Assembly (NCBI RefSeq): GCF_030818695.1
Contig: NZ_JAUTAR010000001.1
Span: forward strand, 1,792,501-1,856,500
DNA length: 64,000 nt
Direction of reading: 5' to 3'
Source: Chryseobacterium sp. SORGH_AS_0447
GTDB lineage: Bacteria > Bacteroidota > Bacteroidia > Flavobacteriales > Weeksellaceae
The position numbers and the translations under genes were made by a program. The notes beneath the pieces were generated by a model. The model saw only the letters and a program-made list of their open reading frames with translations. It was not told the origin of the DNA and did no database searches. Shown here one piece after another: positions 1-9,888 of this stretch. Positions within the stretch are counted from its first letter, which is position 1, and each line of letters starts with the position of its first letter.

Positions 1-208
1 AATTTATAGTCTATTTTTATAATTAATTCAGCCCCTTTAGCTTAAAAACTTAATAAAAATCAATTTATTGATTTCTTAATTATAATTCAGTTTAACTAGC
101 TTAAATTTTTAATGTTAAATTTATGTGTAAACAGAGTTTATTCTAATTTAGAAACTAAAGAAAAAGCTATAAACTTTTATTTAGAAATTTTTAAACAGGC
201 TCTATAAA

Positions 209-889
209 TTAAGATTTTTCAAAAACAGCATTAATTCTATATGCATCTGAAGCTAATAATTTAATTCTATTCTTGTTCGTGGCTTCTTCACTTTGGCTCA
301 AGACTATTTCTGCCGATTTAAACCAAACATCAGGTATATTATCAATTTGTTTTTCTAACGTAAACCTAAAATCAAAATCACTTAAACGATGATCTCTATT
401 TTTAATCAAATCAATTACATTAGTTGCTAATTCATATAAAATAGAGACATCCGAACTTTCATATATATCTTTTATTAATTCTGGTGTAATAAATTTAATT
501 TCAGCTTCTTGTATCGCATCAATAAATTTTGAATGTGTATTTGGCGAATATATATTCCACCAAATATCTTTTACCCCAGGTTCGTAATCAACCCCTAGAA
601 ATCTATTTTTATCATTTTCATTGAGAAGAAAGCCTATCCTATTAAAAGATTCTTGCGGAATATCTCCCCAAATACAAGACCAACAGGTTGTTTTTGATAG
701 GTAAAGACTAGCAGTAAAAATATCCTTTTCATACCTTGAAGTTTCAAGACCAAGGGTAAGAAATAGATTAGGATTAATCTTTTTCACAAATAATGCTGTA
801 GCCCCTAAAAAACTATCTTTAAAATATATATAATCTTGTTCTTTTAAGCTGTTTTCAAATTCAGTTATTAATTTCCTTTTTAAACTCAT
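209..889 (-). CDS. Putative immunity protein for the upstream Rhs toxin
   Basis: This 226-residue soluble protein has no signal peptide or membrane segment. Its ATG lies one base after the stop of the Rhs toxin gene and it is the last gene of the operon. That is the classic position of a cognate immunity gene in polymorphic toxin systems. The N-terminal half is aromatic and acidic, with a tryptophan/cysteine patch (TTCWSCIWG, about residues 67-75), and is vaguely reminiscent of DUF4304-type proteins. I do not recognise the family with certainty. The immunity role is inferred from position, cytoplasmic nature and size. It would act in the cytoplasm by binding the C-terminal toxin domain. An unrelated hypothetical protein remains possible. 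Confidence 0.6.
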   Translation of the reverse strand: MSLKRKLITEFENSLKEQDYIYFKDSFLGATALFVKKINPNLFLTLGLETSRYEKDIFTASLYLSKTTCWSCIWGDIPQESFNRIGFLLNENDKNRFLGVDYEPGVKDIWWNIYSPNTHSKFIDAIQEAEIKFITPELIKDIYESSDVSILYELATNVIDLIKNRDHRLSDFDFRFTLEKQIDNIPDVWFKSAEIVLSQSEEATNKNRIKLLASDAYRINAVFEKS

Positions 890-890
890 T

Positions 891-3800
891 TTATCTTCTT
901 TTTGGTCCTATATATGTTGATGAACCAGGTAAATATTTAGGATCTTTTGGATCATAAAGGATTGTTTCAGAACGTTCACCATTATTATTTAATAAATTTT
1001 CTCTTCTTTTAGCAGATTTTATTCCTGATTTAGTATTGGGTTTAATAATTATATTTGTTCCATCTGGTCTAACGCCATCTTTTCTTACAACCTTACCATT
1101 TCGTAGAACTTTTGTTACTTCCGTACGTGCCCCTTCAGTCCTTAATACTTTCTGAATTTGACGATGTGCTTCTTGCCCAACTTTAGCAGACGACTGTAAT
1201 TTAGAAATTTGAGATTTAATTTCCTCCACACCCCTTAAAGCTGGAGCTTTTCCTCCCTGAGACATCAACATTCCTTCGGGTCCTCCGGCAGCAGCTAGCG
1301 CAATGGTTCCTAAGTCGAATGCTCCGTTTACAGCTTTCTCCTTAAGACTTTCTTTAGGAACTCCTGTAACAAGTGTTAAAGAACCATCGGTATCAACTAT
1401 ATACTTATTCCTCACCTTATCTCCGGAAACTAAATTATAGGCTCTTCCATAATTATTTGCGACAGCAGCACGAACACTGTTTATACCACCGGCAATCATT
1501 TCTCCAAACTCCCACGGATCGTCTGGTAAGCTTACTTCATTTACTTTTTTAGCTTCCAGTCCTTCCAGCTCTCTTGCATCAATAACCCTGTTTTCAGAAA
1601 AATTGTAATGTGACTGGTAAACATATTTCTCACTTAATGGATCGACATTAAAGAATCTGCCGACATCCGGCATATAGTTTCTCCATTTGTAAGCATAAAA
1701 TCCGGTTTCCTGCAACTCCTGCCCCTGCATTTTGAAGTTTTTGTAAGATCCTCCTCCAAAATATGCATTCCCAGTTTTCAGGTGATTCATCCCGAATGGG
1801 TAGTAATCATTGCTATCTACAATCTCAAGAACTCCTGCGCTGTTTCTTGCGTAAGAAAGCCTTACATTTCCCTGTAAATCTTTATACTGGTAAATATATT
1901 GATTTTTTACATAATCATAAAATCCTTCTGCTGTCGGGAAGAATTGTAAGTCGGGAGTCTTTATGGTAAGCAGTGTACTGGTACCTGTAGGATCAACCAA
2001 GCTAAAAGCCTGCGGCTCAAAAGCTCTTGAAGCCATCATCATTTCCGTACTTCCGCCACCGCCTGTATTTCCGCCTGTTGTACTGAAATACTGGAAACCG
2101 TCCAGATAATCTGTTGTTTCCTTAGTGATAGTCGTTCCTGTAATTCCTACCGAAGTTTTCGTAGTTTCTTTTCTTACCTTGCTTCCATCTGCACTATATT
2201 TTGTGGCAATGTCGGTGGTTAGCTGTCCCAGATTAATCGTTAACGAGTTAGGTAGATTCAGATAATTATAACCGATGGCTGTAATGCTTTTATCGATCAT
2301 ATTTTTCATGTTTCCGTTCACATCATACCCAATGGTATTTCCCGCTGTTCCTTCATATCCGGTAGAGTTTCCGCTGATGTCTTTAATTTTGGTTGCCCTG
2401 TTTCCGGTGTAGTCGTAGGTAAGGTTATCAATTACCGTCGCCGTACTGCTTCCGTTTTCCATCACCGAAGTCCTGTAAAGGCTGGAAATATTCCCATTCA
2501 GGTCATACACCAGAGATTCCATATTTTCCTTGCTGTAAGGATTCTGCGGATTCTGGTAAAACCCAGCCGTTAACCTGTCTAACCTGTCATACGCGTACCC
2601 GTATCTTTTCGGTGTTGTTGATGGATTTGCACCAATAGATTCTACGGCTCTCCAGTCTACTTCGGCAATATTTCCGTTGTATTTCGGAACTACATTTTTC
2701 CCGGGGAACTGTGAAGAATCCGGATTCTGGATTCCCTCACGATTGGTATATTTTATTTTGTAGGAAAATAATTTTCCGCCAAGATCGGCAGCTGCCATCT
2801 GGTTCTTATTGATATCGGTAAGCCAGCCACGGATATTGTAATTATAATCAATACTCTGTAGAGGCGCAGAACCCGAAGTAGAGCCTAATTTCTTATTTAC
2901 AATCTGCGAGAGGTCATTATAGGTATTTTCCGCAAGCAGTTCTTCCGGATTGCTGTCTACCTGATGAAAATGTTTCAGAAGCCTGTTCTGGTCATCATAT
3001 ACAAATCTTTCCATAACCGCTACTCCGGTTTCGCCCTGCTTTCTGAGGTGGAAGGTATTTGTTTTTAATGGAACACCTGTAAAATCCAGTTCTGTCTCCG
3101 TGTTGGTATATCCTCCGAGATGGTTGGTGCTTTTGGTGGCGATAACCCTGCCAAAAGAATCGTAATAGCTGTAGGTTTTCGTCCAGTTGTTGTCTTCAAT
3201 ATTTTTCACATAAGAAGCCGTGAGAACTCCGTTGGTAGAAGCATCATTATTGGCATCCAGTGTCTGGGGCAGGGTATACTGTCCTAAAATAGTCTGAGGA
3301 ACAGGAGGAGCTTCAGGCGGGTAAGTATCATAATAATTAACCGAAAGCAGGGTCATGCTTCCCGTTGGGAAAGCCTGTTTGCTGTAATACACATCCAGTC
3401 CCTGCAAATTGAAAGATGTAGTCGTTCTTTTTTCGTTATTATACGCATTCGCCGTCATATTGTTCAATGCGCTTTGCATTGCCTGCCTTGTAGCGGTGTT
3501 GGAGAAGAAACCGGTATAAACCACTCTTCCGGATTCATCATATTTGGTGAAAAGCCAGCCTTTGCTTCCGAAATTATTGGTGGTTGTTCTTAAAATACCA
3601 TCCTGAGCCAAGATGACCCTATCTTGCTTATCATAAACTAAAAATTCCCATTCTCTGCCCGGTAATCTTTTCTCCACGAGCCTATCTTTTCCGTCATAAC
3701 GATATTGGTAGCAGAGTTCGTTTAAAATCGCATCCGTAATGAGGTTATTATTATCTTCGATCTGTTTTACCGCCTTCGGTGTGATGATGAAAGCCTGCTG

Positions 3801-4532
3801 GTTATACTCATTAAAAACATAATAGGTATCGATGTTTTGCGAACCGTCGTTCTTACGGATCAAAACTATCTGTCCTCTTCCGTTCTGAAACTGAATAACA
3901 GAATTCCCGTCTTCATCGGTTACCGTATTTTTATACAGTGTTCCTGCCGGATAAAATCCCGAATTGGCAGAAGAAAGCGATACTGAAGAAACCGTATTGG
4001 AAATACCACTCACCGTATTGGTTGAAGTGTTTGTTACAAAAGCTTTAACTTCGTTTCCGGTATTGGTTTCATATTTATATTTCTTTGTTTTTCCCGAACT
4101 CATTTTCCATTCCTCTCCCGGATTCGCTTCCTGCAATACCCTGTCTAAAGGGGAGTTTTCAATTTCCTTCTCCGTAAAAGCATTGGAAACGCCGTAATAG
4201 GAATTGGCAGCGGTTTCATCGTTAATCCCGGTGTGGATAGAAGAGTTCTGGGTGGTGGCAGGAACGGGCAATATGTTTTTTGCCTGTCTTCCGAAGCCGT
4301 CATACGTTACCGGCATGACCAGATCTTTTCCGGTAGCAGTGGCTTTTACATTAATAATCTGTTTGGGTCTTCCCAGACCATCAAAATAGGTAATGGTTTC
4401 CGATTTTTTTGTACAATCCTGATTCAGACAGCCTATAGACTGTACATAATTTTCATTGGATTGTGCAAAAGACATCCCTGCGAGCAATATGCCTAACAAG
4501 GATAATCCTTTTAAGATTAAATATTTTTTCAT
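891..4532 (-). CDS. Rhs-family polymorphic toxin (DUF6443 N-terminus, Rhs core, nuclease-like C-terminus)
   Basis: A 1213-residue secreted protein. Residues 1-23 are a signal peptide ending in SFAQ. A DUF6443-like segment follows (YFDGLGRPKQ near residue 50), then many YD/Rhs repeats (for example YDDQNRLLKHF). The Rhs-associated core ends near residue 993 with GRFFNVDPLSEKY and ENRVIDARELEGLE, the Bacteroidota version of the core boundary. The last 220 residues differ in character. From about residue 1118 they show GQEAHRQIQ, then RPDGTNIIIKPNT and a basic tail, resembling the D...(I)xK core of restriction-endonuclease-fold toxins (Tox-REase type). A nuclease is therefore likely but unproven. 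It starts 8 bp after the upstream Rhs gene and ends 1 bp before the immunity candidate. Rhs shells are known to encapsulate the C-terminal toxin. Confidence 0.88.
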   Translation of the reverse strand: MKKYLILKGLSLLGILLAGMSFAQSNENYVQSIGCLNQDCTKKSETITYFDGLGRPKQIINVKATATGKDLVMPVTYDGFGRQAKNILPVPATTQNSSIHTGINDETAANSYYGVSNAFTEKEIENSPLDRVLQEANPGEEWKMSSGKTKKYKYETNTGNEVKAFVTNTSTNTVSGISNTVSSVSLSSANSGFYPAGTLYKNTVTDEDGNSVIQFQNGRGQIVLIRKNDGSQNIDTYYVFNEYNQQAFIITPKAVKQIEDNNNLITDAILNELCYQYRYDGKDRLVEKRLPGREWEFLVYDKQDRVILAQDGILRTTTNNFGSKGWLFTKYDESGRVVYTGFFSNTATRQAMQSALNNMTANAYNNEKRTTTSFNLQGLDVYYSKQAFPTGSMTLLSVNYYDTYPPEAPPVPQTILGQYTLPQTLDANNDASTNGVLTASYVKNIEDNNWTKTYSYYDSFGRVIATKSTNHLGGYTNTETELDFTGVPLKTNTFHLRKQGETGVAVMERFVYDDQNRLLKHFHQVDSNPEELLAENTYNDLSQIVNKKLGSTSGSAPLQSIDYNYNIRGWLTDINKNQMAAADLGGKLFSYKIKYTNREGIQNPDSSQFPGKNVVPKYNGNIAEVDWRAVESIGANPSTTPKRYGYAYDRLDRLTAGFYQNPQNPYSKENMESLVYDLNGNISSLYRTSVMENGSSTATVIDNLTYDYTGNRATKIKDISGNSTGYEGTAGNTIGYDVNGNMKNMIDKSITAIGYNYLNLPNSLTINLGQLTTDIATKYSADGSKVRKETTKTSVGITGTTITKETTDYLDGFQYFSTTGGNTGGGGSTEMMMASRAFEPQAFSLVDPTGTSTLLTIKTPDLQFFPTAEGFYDYVKNQYIYQYKDLQGNVRLSYARNSAGVLEIVDSNDYYPFGMNHLKTGNAYFGGGSYKNFKMQGQELQETGFYAYKWRNYMPDVGRFFNVDPLSEKYVYQSHYNFSENRVIDARELEGLEAKKVNEVSLPDDPWEFGEMIAGGINSVRAAVANNYGRAYNLVSGDKVRNKYIVDTDGSLTLVTGVPKESLKEKAVNGAFDLGTIALAAAGGPEGMLMSQGGKAPALRGVEEIKSQISKLQSSAKVGQEAHRQIQKVLRTEGARTEVTKVLRNGKVVRKDGVRPDGTNIIIKPNTKSGIKSAKRRENLLNNNGERSETILYDPKDPKYLPGSSTYIGPKRR

Positions 4533-4540
4533 TTCTGTGA

Positions 4541-7500
4541 TTATTGTTTGTAATGATAATTATTCTTTTTGAGCGTCTTTATAAGTTCAGCTCCTGAAGC
4601 ATTTTTCCCTTTGATATTTCCTTCCTTCAGCCTTCCTGCTGCATCATATACATATATTTCCCTGATACCTGAAACGGGCGTAATGCTGGTTACCCCGATC
4701 AGCGGATCATATGTATAGGTTGTTATTTTCTTTCCTGAAAGAGCCGATAATTTTCTGAAATCATTCAGCGCATTTAAAAGAAGACCTTCCTTGTTTGGAT
4801 CAGAAGCATCATCATTGGAAGCAGAAACAATGGCGTTGGTTGAAACGGTAGCCGTAAGCTGGTCATAGGTGATTCCTTCAATAGTGGCGATTGCTTCGGT
4901 CTGATTATAACCCCATATAATAGTTACAGGAGTTCCATCTTTTTCGGTATACTGAACGATATTTCCCTTATCATCATATTTATCATAGGTTACATCCGTG
5001 GACATCGTGTTATTCAGTTTATCATACGACTTCTCAGACAATGGCAATACCAGATTTCCGGTCTGTGGTGTAGAAAGAGCTGTCGGATACACCGTTTCTG
5101 TTTTGCCCAAAGTTTTGGTAACCCCGCCAACGGTTTGGATCGTCGTGGTTTCCAATGGAATGCCGATCATGTTTTTAGAGATCATCAGCTGGTTGTTTTT
5201 TTCGTGGGCGTAGGAGTAAGTGGTATTTTGAATAATCCCTTCCGGGGTACTGTTTTTAGATCCAATGATATTAATAACAGGACTTAAAGAGAGGTCTTGC
5301 GTAAATGTATTTGTTGTTTTTGATACAAGAGCAGAACTTCCAACATAATCAGTACGTTCCACTTCATAATTTTGAACATCAGCTGATTCTCCGAAAAAGA
5401 TTTCTGGAGAAATGGAGTAAACAAATTGTTGAGGACCGTTACTAGGATTTATTAATAAATTTTTTCTGATTTCTAAATTCGCTCCAAAAAAAGCAACTTC
5501 AGGGTTGAGACCCGATGTATTGAATCCAAAATTATTATTTTTCCGCGTATCAAAATTATATTTGTTTTTTACCTGCTGCAGAAGATTGCTGTTATTATCA
5601 AAAATTTTCTTGCCAAGTAATAATCCATTTTTCCAGCTATTGTAAATATCAGGAAGATCTGTTTGAATAAATGAATAATTACCTTCAAAAGTATTTGAAA
5701 ATTCATATTCTATACTTCCTTTTCCATTCTGCGTTTCTTTTACATAGGTATATCCCACAATATTGTCCGCTCCGAAGAAGTTTTTTACATTTCCGTTATT
5801 GCTTATCTGGTAGTAAAAGTAAGGAAAGACAGGAGGATTGTAGATGTTAGAGTTATTGGATAAGAAGTCCAGATTAAAGATAATCTTTTTTAAATATTGC
5901 ACAGGACTTTCCAATATCCCTGAACTGATTGTTGTATTTGTTAACGGATCATTTTTCTCATATTTATAATCAATTTTCTTAATCAGGTTATTATTCTCAT
6001 CCCTGTCCTCTATAGATGCAATACGAAGTCCGCCGACTTTTGCCTCTTCAATAGAAGTATTTTTCTTATCATAGGTATAGGTAACTGCAAAAGAACAGCT
6101 GCAATCTCCTAGTCTGTTAAGCTTTAATGTAATAGGCATGCCCGGCATGTTAGGAAGAGTCTTGGTAGTATGGTAAGATGTTGACAATGGGGATTCGGGA
6201 CTATTGTATGTTGCGGTACCCGTGCAGGAATTTTCTGTTATCACATCATGATCCTGAGGGACGTTATTAAGGCATGTATTTCCATAGGTTAATTTAAACT
6301 TTAAATTACTGAAATTATATACAGGATCATTAGCAGGAGGTAAATTAACTGTTGTCTGCATGTATCCTAATGGTGAAACAGATGGATTATTTTCGTAAAT
6401 AAAAATGTCTTCCTGCCTGTTTTCTATTTCCTCCCTAACTGTTTGGATGGAGTTATTTTGATAAGTAAATGTCTTTTTCCCTCCGGTTGGGTATTTTATG
6501 GATTTTAAAACTCCTATTTTAGCATATTCGTTAGAATTTTTGTCTCTTCCATACGGATAGTTATAGGTCTTTGTCCCGTCTATATTGATTAAAACATTTT
6601 CAGGCAAAGCGTTTCCGGAAGAAAGATCATCGCTTTTAAGACTGTTTGGCAGATTTCTGATATTACTCTCATTCAACAAAGAATTGATATATCCCCAGTG
6701 GTCATCTGACGAACTTCCTCTGATTGGAAACGGAATCGTTTCGTCATATTCAAATGCATACGAATTAGCCTGTAATACATTTTGAACCCCGGTCAGCTTT
6801 AATCTGTATTTTTCAGGAATTTCATCAGGATAATTAGAAACAAAATAAGAATAATCAAACTGATATTTCTCAATATCTCTTCCCGCTTTGTTTTTAATAT
6901 TAATTTCTCTTAATGCAATTCCGTTAACAATATCTTTCCTATAGAGTGCTCCGCCAATAGAATATCCCGCATCGTCATTATAGATAAAATTAACCTCTCC
7001 CTCCGGAAATTTAATTTTGGTAATAAGCTTATCAATATGATTTGTAGTATATATTTCCTTTTTATAAGGTGGAACTTCTACCTGTGGGACAGCGCCGCTT
7101 GCTGAAGCCTGTATATATGTTTTAAAATAATCCGATTCAACAATATTCTGTTCTGAATAATTGTAGTTTTTATTGTATTCAAAATTTACTTCCTGCCCAT
7201 CAGTATTAACTATTTTTATCACATAATAGCTGTTAATTCCAGAGGAAGGCAATCCGTCAGGAGAGTTTGTCAGGGTTGCAGAAAAACTTTTGAAATAATA
7301 TTGCACCCCTTTATCATCAGTGATCAGGAAATTTGAAGCATCAAGTTTCTGAATTTTATTCCTGTCATTTGGAATAGGAATCCCCATATTATTTTTAATA
7401 ATAAATGATCCGCTGAAATCAGCCAGTGAATATTTATAAATGTCAGGTTTACTGTCTATTCTTCCATCTAAAATTCCCTGAATCAAATCATTATTCTGAA

Positions 7501-7945
7501 GTGTACTTTCAGGTGTATAACCCGTATAATTACTAATGTTTAATGTGCTTATATTTTGTAATTCACTAAAATTTTTAAAGTATATCGGAAAATTATCATC
7601 TTCCAGACCTTTCACACTTTTAAATATGTTCCCCGGAATATTCAGACTCCATCCAAGCCCGATTGTTCCTGCTTGTTCATTGAGTTTTATTCCCCCTGTA
7701 TTATAGGAAATATTTATAGGAATGTTGACACTGCCAAGTCCTATTGAATAAATAGGCAAAGAGACATTTGCTTTACCTCTGTATAAATCCATAGGAATAT
7801 CAGCAACTTTACTCAACTGATATGCATTCGCAGAAACGGGAGGCAAAATATTTGTGTTTCTTTGAGGTGTTGCAGTATACTGCCCATAAATAAAATGGCT
7901 ATTAATAATCGCTAATAGCGCGATACTAACTTTTATTCTCTTCAT
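4541..7945 (-). CDS. SpvB/Rhs-like secreted shell protein
   Basis: An 1134-residue protein with a signal peptide (residues 1-22, ending FIYGQ). The N-terminal region (about residues 35-105) carries IPMDLYRGKANVSLPIYSI and a GIKLNEQAGTIGLGWSLN stretch, typical of the SpvB-like start of flavobacterial Rhs proteins. The C-terminal third has YD-type repeats (YDDKGNIVQY, YVYDAAGRLKEG) and stops without a toxin domain. It sits 5 bp after the T9SS gene and 8 bp before the toxin-bearing Rhs gene. By analogy with TcB/TcC of ABC toxins, this protein and its downstream neighbour could together form the hollow Rhs shell; that is inference. It could also be an independent surface protein. Confidence 0.8.
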   Translation of the reverse strand: MKRIKVSIALLAIINSHFIYGQYTATPQRNTNILPPVSANAYQLSKVADIPMDLYRGKANVSLPIYSIGLGSVNIPINISYNTGGIKLNEQAGTIGLGWSLNIPGNIFKSVKGLEDDNFPIYFKNFSELQNISTLNISNYTGYTPESTLQNNDLIQGILDGRIDSKPDIYKYSLADFSGSFIIKNNMGIPIPNDRNKIQKLDASNFLITDDKGVQYYFKSFSATLTNSPDGLPSSGINSYYVIKIVNTDGQEVNFEYNKNYNYSEQNIVESDYFKTYIQASASGAVPQVEVPPYKKEIYTTNHIDKLITKIKFPEGEVNFIYNDDAGYSIGGALYRKDIVNGIALREINIKNKAGRDIEKYQFDYSYFVSNYPDEIPEKYRLKLTGVQNVLQANSYAFEYDETIPFPIRGSSSDDHWGYINSLLNESNIRNLPNSLKSDDLSSGNALPENVLINIDGTKTYNYPYGRDKNSNEYAKIGVLKSIKYPTGGKKTFTYQNNSIQTVREEIENRQEDIFIYENNPSVSPLGYMQTTVNLPPANDPVYNFSNLKFKLTYGNTCLNNVPQDHDVITENSCTGTATYNSPESPLSTSYHTTKTLPNMPGMPITLKLNRLGDCSCSFAVTYTYDKKNTSIEEAKVGGLRIASIEDRDENNNLIKKIDYKYEKNDPLTNTTISSGILESPVQYLKKIIFNLDFLSNNSNIYNPPVFPYFYYQISNNGNVKNFFGADNIVGYTYVKETQNGKGSIEYEFSNTFEGNYSFIQTDLPDIYNSWKNGLLLGKKIFDNNSNLLQQVKNKYNFDTRKNNNFGFNTSGLNPEVAFFGANLEIRKNLLINPSNGPQQFVYSISPEIFFGESADVQNYEVERTDYVGSSALVSKTTNTFTQDLSLSPVINIIGSKNSTPEGIIQNTTYSYAHEKNNQLMISKNMIGIPLETTTIQTVGGVTKTLGKTETVYPTALSTPQTGNLVLPLSEKSYDKLNNTMSTDVTYDKYDDKGNIVQYTEKDGTPVTIIWGYNQTEAIATIEGITYDQLTATVSTNAIVSASNDDASDPNKEGLLLNALNDFRKLSALSGKKITTYTYDPLIGVTSITPVSGIREIYVYDAAGRLKEGNIKGKNASGAELIKTLKKNNYHYKQ

Positions 7946-7950
7946 TTGTC

Positions 7951-9609
7951 TTATTTTTTAATCAATTTGGCATTCGCCGTTTTATCATTAGTCTTCACCA
8001 CCACCAGATACGCCCCCTGAATCAAAGGCTGGGTATTGATCTTGGTGATCTTGTTTTTCGTTTTTACCGTTTCAAGCTTTCTTCCGCCCATATCGTATAC
8101 CGCGATCTCAGCTTCAAATGCTCCTTCTCTCAAGCCCTCAAACCCAAGCTCCACATATACATAATCCGTTACCGGGTTCGGGTAGATCTTAATATCCTGT
8201 TTTTCGATCAGCTGGTCAACCTGTCTGTCGCCCAGCTTCACGATCTTCCAGTTTTCTTTTCCCAGTTCCTCTGCGCTTGTTCCTGCGAGTATGATTGATC
8301 CGTCACGGTTCAGCTTAATATCAGATAACCGTTCCTCTTTTTTTCGGGATTCTCCCTTTACGTGCTTTCTCCACTGCTCATTTCCGTTCTGGTCGAGATA
8401 CAGCATCCAGAAAGTCTCGTCATCATTTTCAATCCTTCCTTCCGCCTGTGTGTAACCGCCCAATAGAATTCCTTTAGACTTCCCATCTCCATCTTCCTGC
8501 TTCCCGGCAATAACGCTCATCCCCATCAGAACATCCCTGTTTTTGAAGTTATAAGATTTCTGCCACTGCTCATTTCCGTTTAAATCAATAGCCACCAACC
8601 ATAAATCGGTTCCTTTTTCAATACCAACGGACTTATTTCCCGATCTTTCCGATCTGGATTCCCCACCGATCAGGTAGCCTGTTGAAGTCAGTGCCAGTGT
8701 TCTTAGATGATCGTCGCCTTTTCCTCCGAAATTCTTTTCCCATTCCACTTTTCCGTCTTTCGAAAGTTTCACGATCCAGTAATCGCCTTCGCCAAAATTG
8801 TTGCTTGTTTTTGGCTGATAGTTGATGGTTTTACTACTTCCAGCCTCTGCCTTCCCGCTTCCTGCCAAAGCCCCGCTTCTGGAATAGATCCCTAATAAGG
8901 CACCTCCATCTTTAGTGGGAATCATTTTTTCCACTTCGTCTACCCCTTTGCCTCCAAATACCAATTGGGATAATTCCTTCCCGTTTTTATCTAACCGTAC
9001 CACCAGAACATCTTTCGAGCCGTAGCCTTTCGGTGAGTTCTGCACATTGCCAACGACAAAGAACCCCATATCGGTGGTCTGGATCACCGCCCGCGCTTCT
9101 TCATCCGCGGCACTGCCTATGGTTTTCTGCCATAGTTCATCGCCAAATTCGTTGATGCGGATCAGCCAGAAATCCGATCCGCCTTTGGAATCGTCTTTTT
9201 TATCCAGTCCTTTTCCGCTATAGGAAATTCCGGCAAGAAGAAATCCTCCTTCCTGAGTGTTAACCGTTGCTGAAAGAAAATCATGGTTTTTCCCTGAGAA
9301 ATATTTTTCCCAGACCTCTTCGCCCTGCTGGTTCAGCTTAACCAGATGGAAATCGTAGCCGTTGTTCTGCTGCGAGGAGGCAGAAGGCAGACCGGAGGTT
9401 GTAGGAGAGCTGCCGCCTGTGATCTTTTGGCTGTTACCCCGAATGCTGCTTCCGGTAATTAAATACTGCTGATCGATGGTCGTGGTGACCTGTGAGAGAA
9501 AGTCCTGCGTAGAAGACCGGATGTCTTTCTGCCAGACTACTTCCTGAGCGGAAGAAAAACCACCCAAGAGTACGCATAGTAGAAATGCGCCTACATAATT
9601 TTTTTTCAT
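7951..9609 (-). CDS. T9SS type A sorting domain protein with propeller-like repeats
   Basis: The ATG at 9607-9609 (MKKNYVGAFLL) is preferred over an upstream TTG because it begins a clean signal peptide ending in SSAQ. The body, about residues 25-460, is built of repeats of roughly 60 residues of the form DxWLVKLDxxGxxxWxKxxGG, suggesting a beta-propeller-like fold. The last 80 residues are a type IX secretion sorting domain: IKIYPNPVTDYVYVEL, then YDMGGRKL, and a final GAYLVVVKT...KLIKK. The protein should be exported by Sec, carried across the outer membrane by T9SS and attached or released there. It is the first gene of the Rhs operon (5-bp gap to the next), so it may be the surface partner of the Rhs proteins; this link is inferred. 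Confidence 0.85.
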   Translation of the reverse strand: MKKNYVGAFLLCVLLGGFSSAQEVVWQKDIRSSTQDFLSQVTTTIDQQYLITGSSIRGNSQKITGGSSPTTSGLPSASSQQNNGYDFHLVKLNQQGEEVWEKYFSGKNHDFLSATVNTQEGGFLLAGISYSGKGLDKKDDSKGGSDFWLIRINEFGDELWQKTIGSAADEEARAVIQTTDMGFFVVGNVQNSPKGYGSKDVLVVRLDKNGKELSQLVFGGKGVDEVEKMIPTKDGGALLGIYSRSGALAGSGKAEAGSSKTINYQPKTSNNFGEGDYWIVKLSKDGKVEWEKNFGGKGDDHLRTLALTSTGYLIGGESRSERSGNKSVGIEKGTDLWLVAIDLNGNEQWQKSYNFKNRDVLMGMSVIAGKQEDGDGKSKGILLGGYTQAEGRIENDDETFWMLYLDQNGNEQWRKHVKGESRKKEERLSDIKLNRDGSIILAGTSAEELGKENWKIVKLGDRQVDQLIEKQDIKIYPNPVTDYVYVELGFEGLREGAFEAEIAVYDMGGRKLETVKTKNKITKINTQPLIQGAYLVVVKTNDKTANAKLIKK

Positions 9610-9888
9610 TGTAAATATCAAATTTTAAGTTACTAATATATTTTTAATTGTGAGTTGTTCGCAATCCGTAAAAACCCCATATTTTGAGTATGGATTTAGC
9701 CAAATTATTCTAGCTTGATCGATTGTTTATTTCCATTTTGCTTGTTTTAAATATTATTTTTTTGTTCCTGGCAGCAAAAATAAATTCGCAGAACGACAGA
9801 AGGTGTCGTATTTTATTGAAATGTATTTCAACTGCAAAAAAATCTTTAGGTGTAATAATAAAGAAAGGCGCAGAGTTGAAGCCAATCA

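Noticed and set aside
1..208. Possible short plus-strand reading frame at 110-208
   Set aside because: Only 32 codons in AT-rich DNA without support; could be a transposase end but not demonstrable.
1763..4496. Plus-strand ORFs inside the Rhs genes
   Set aside because: Shadow frames of the minus-strand Rhs gene with no plausible protein character.
9610..9621. Non-ATG start (TTG) four codons upstream for the T9SS protein
   Set aside because: The ATG at 9609 gives a cleaner signal peptide.
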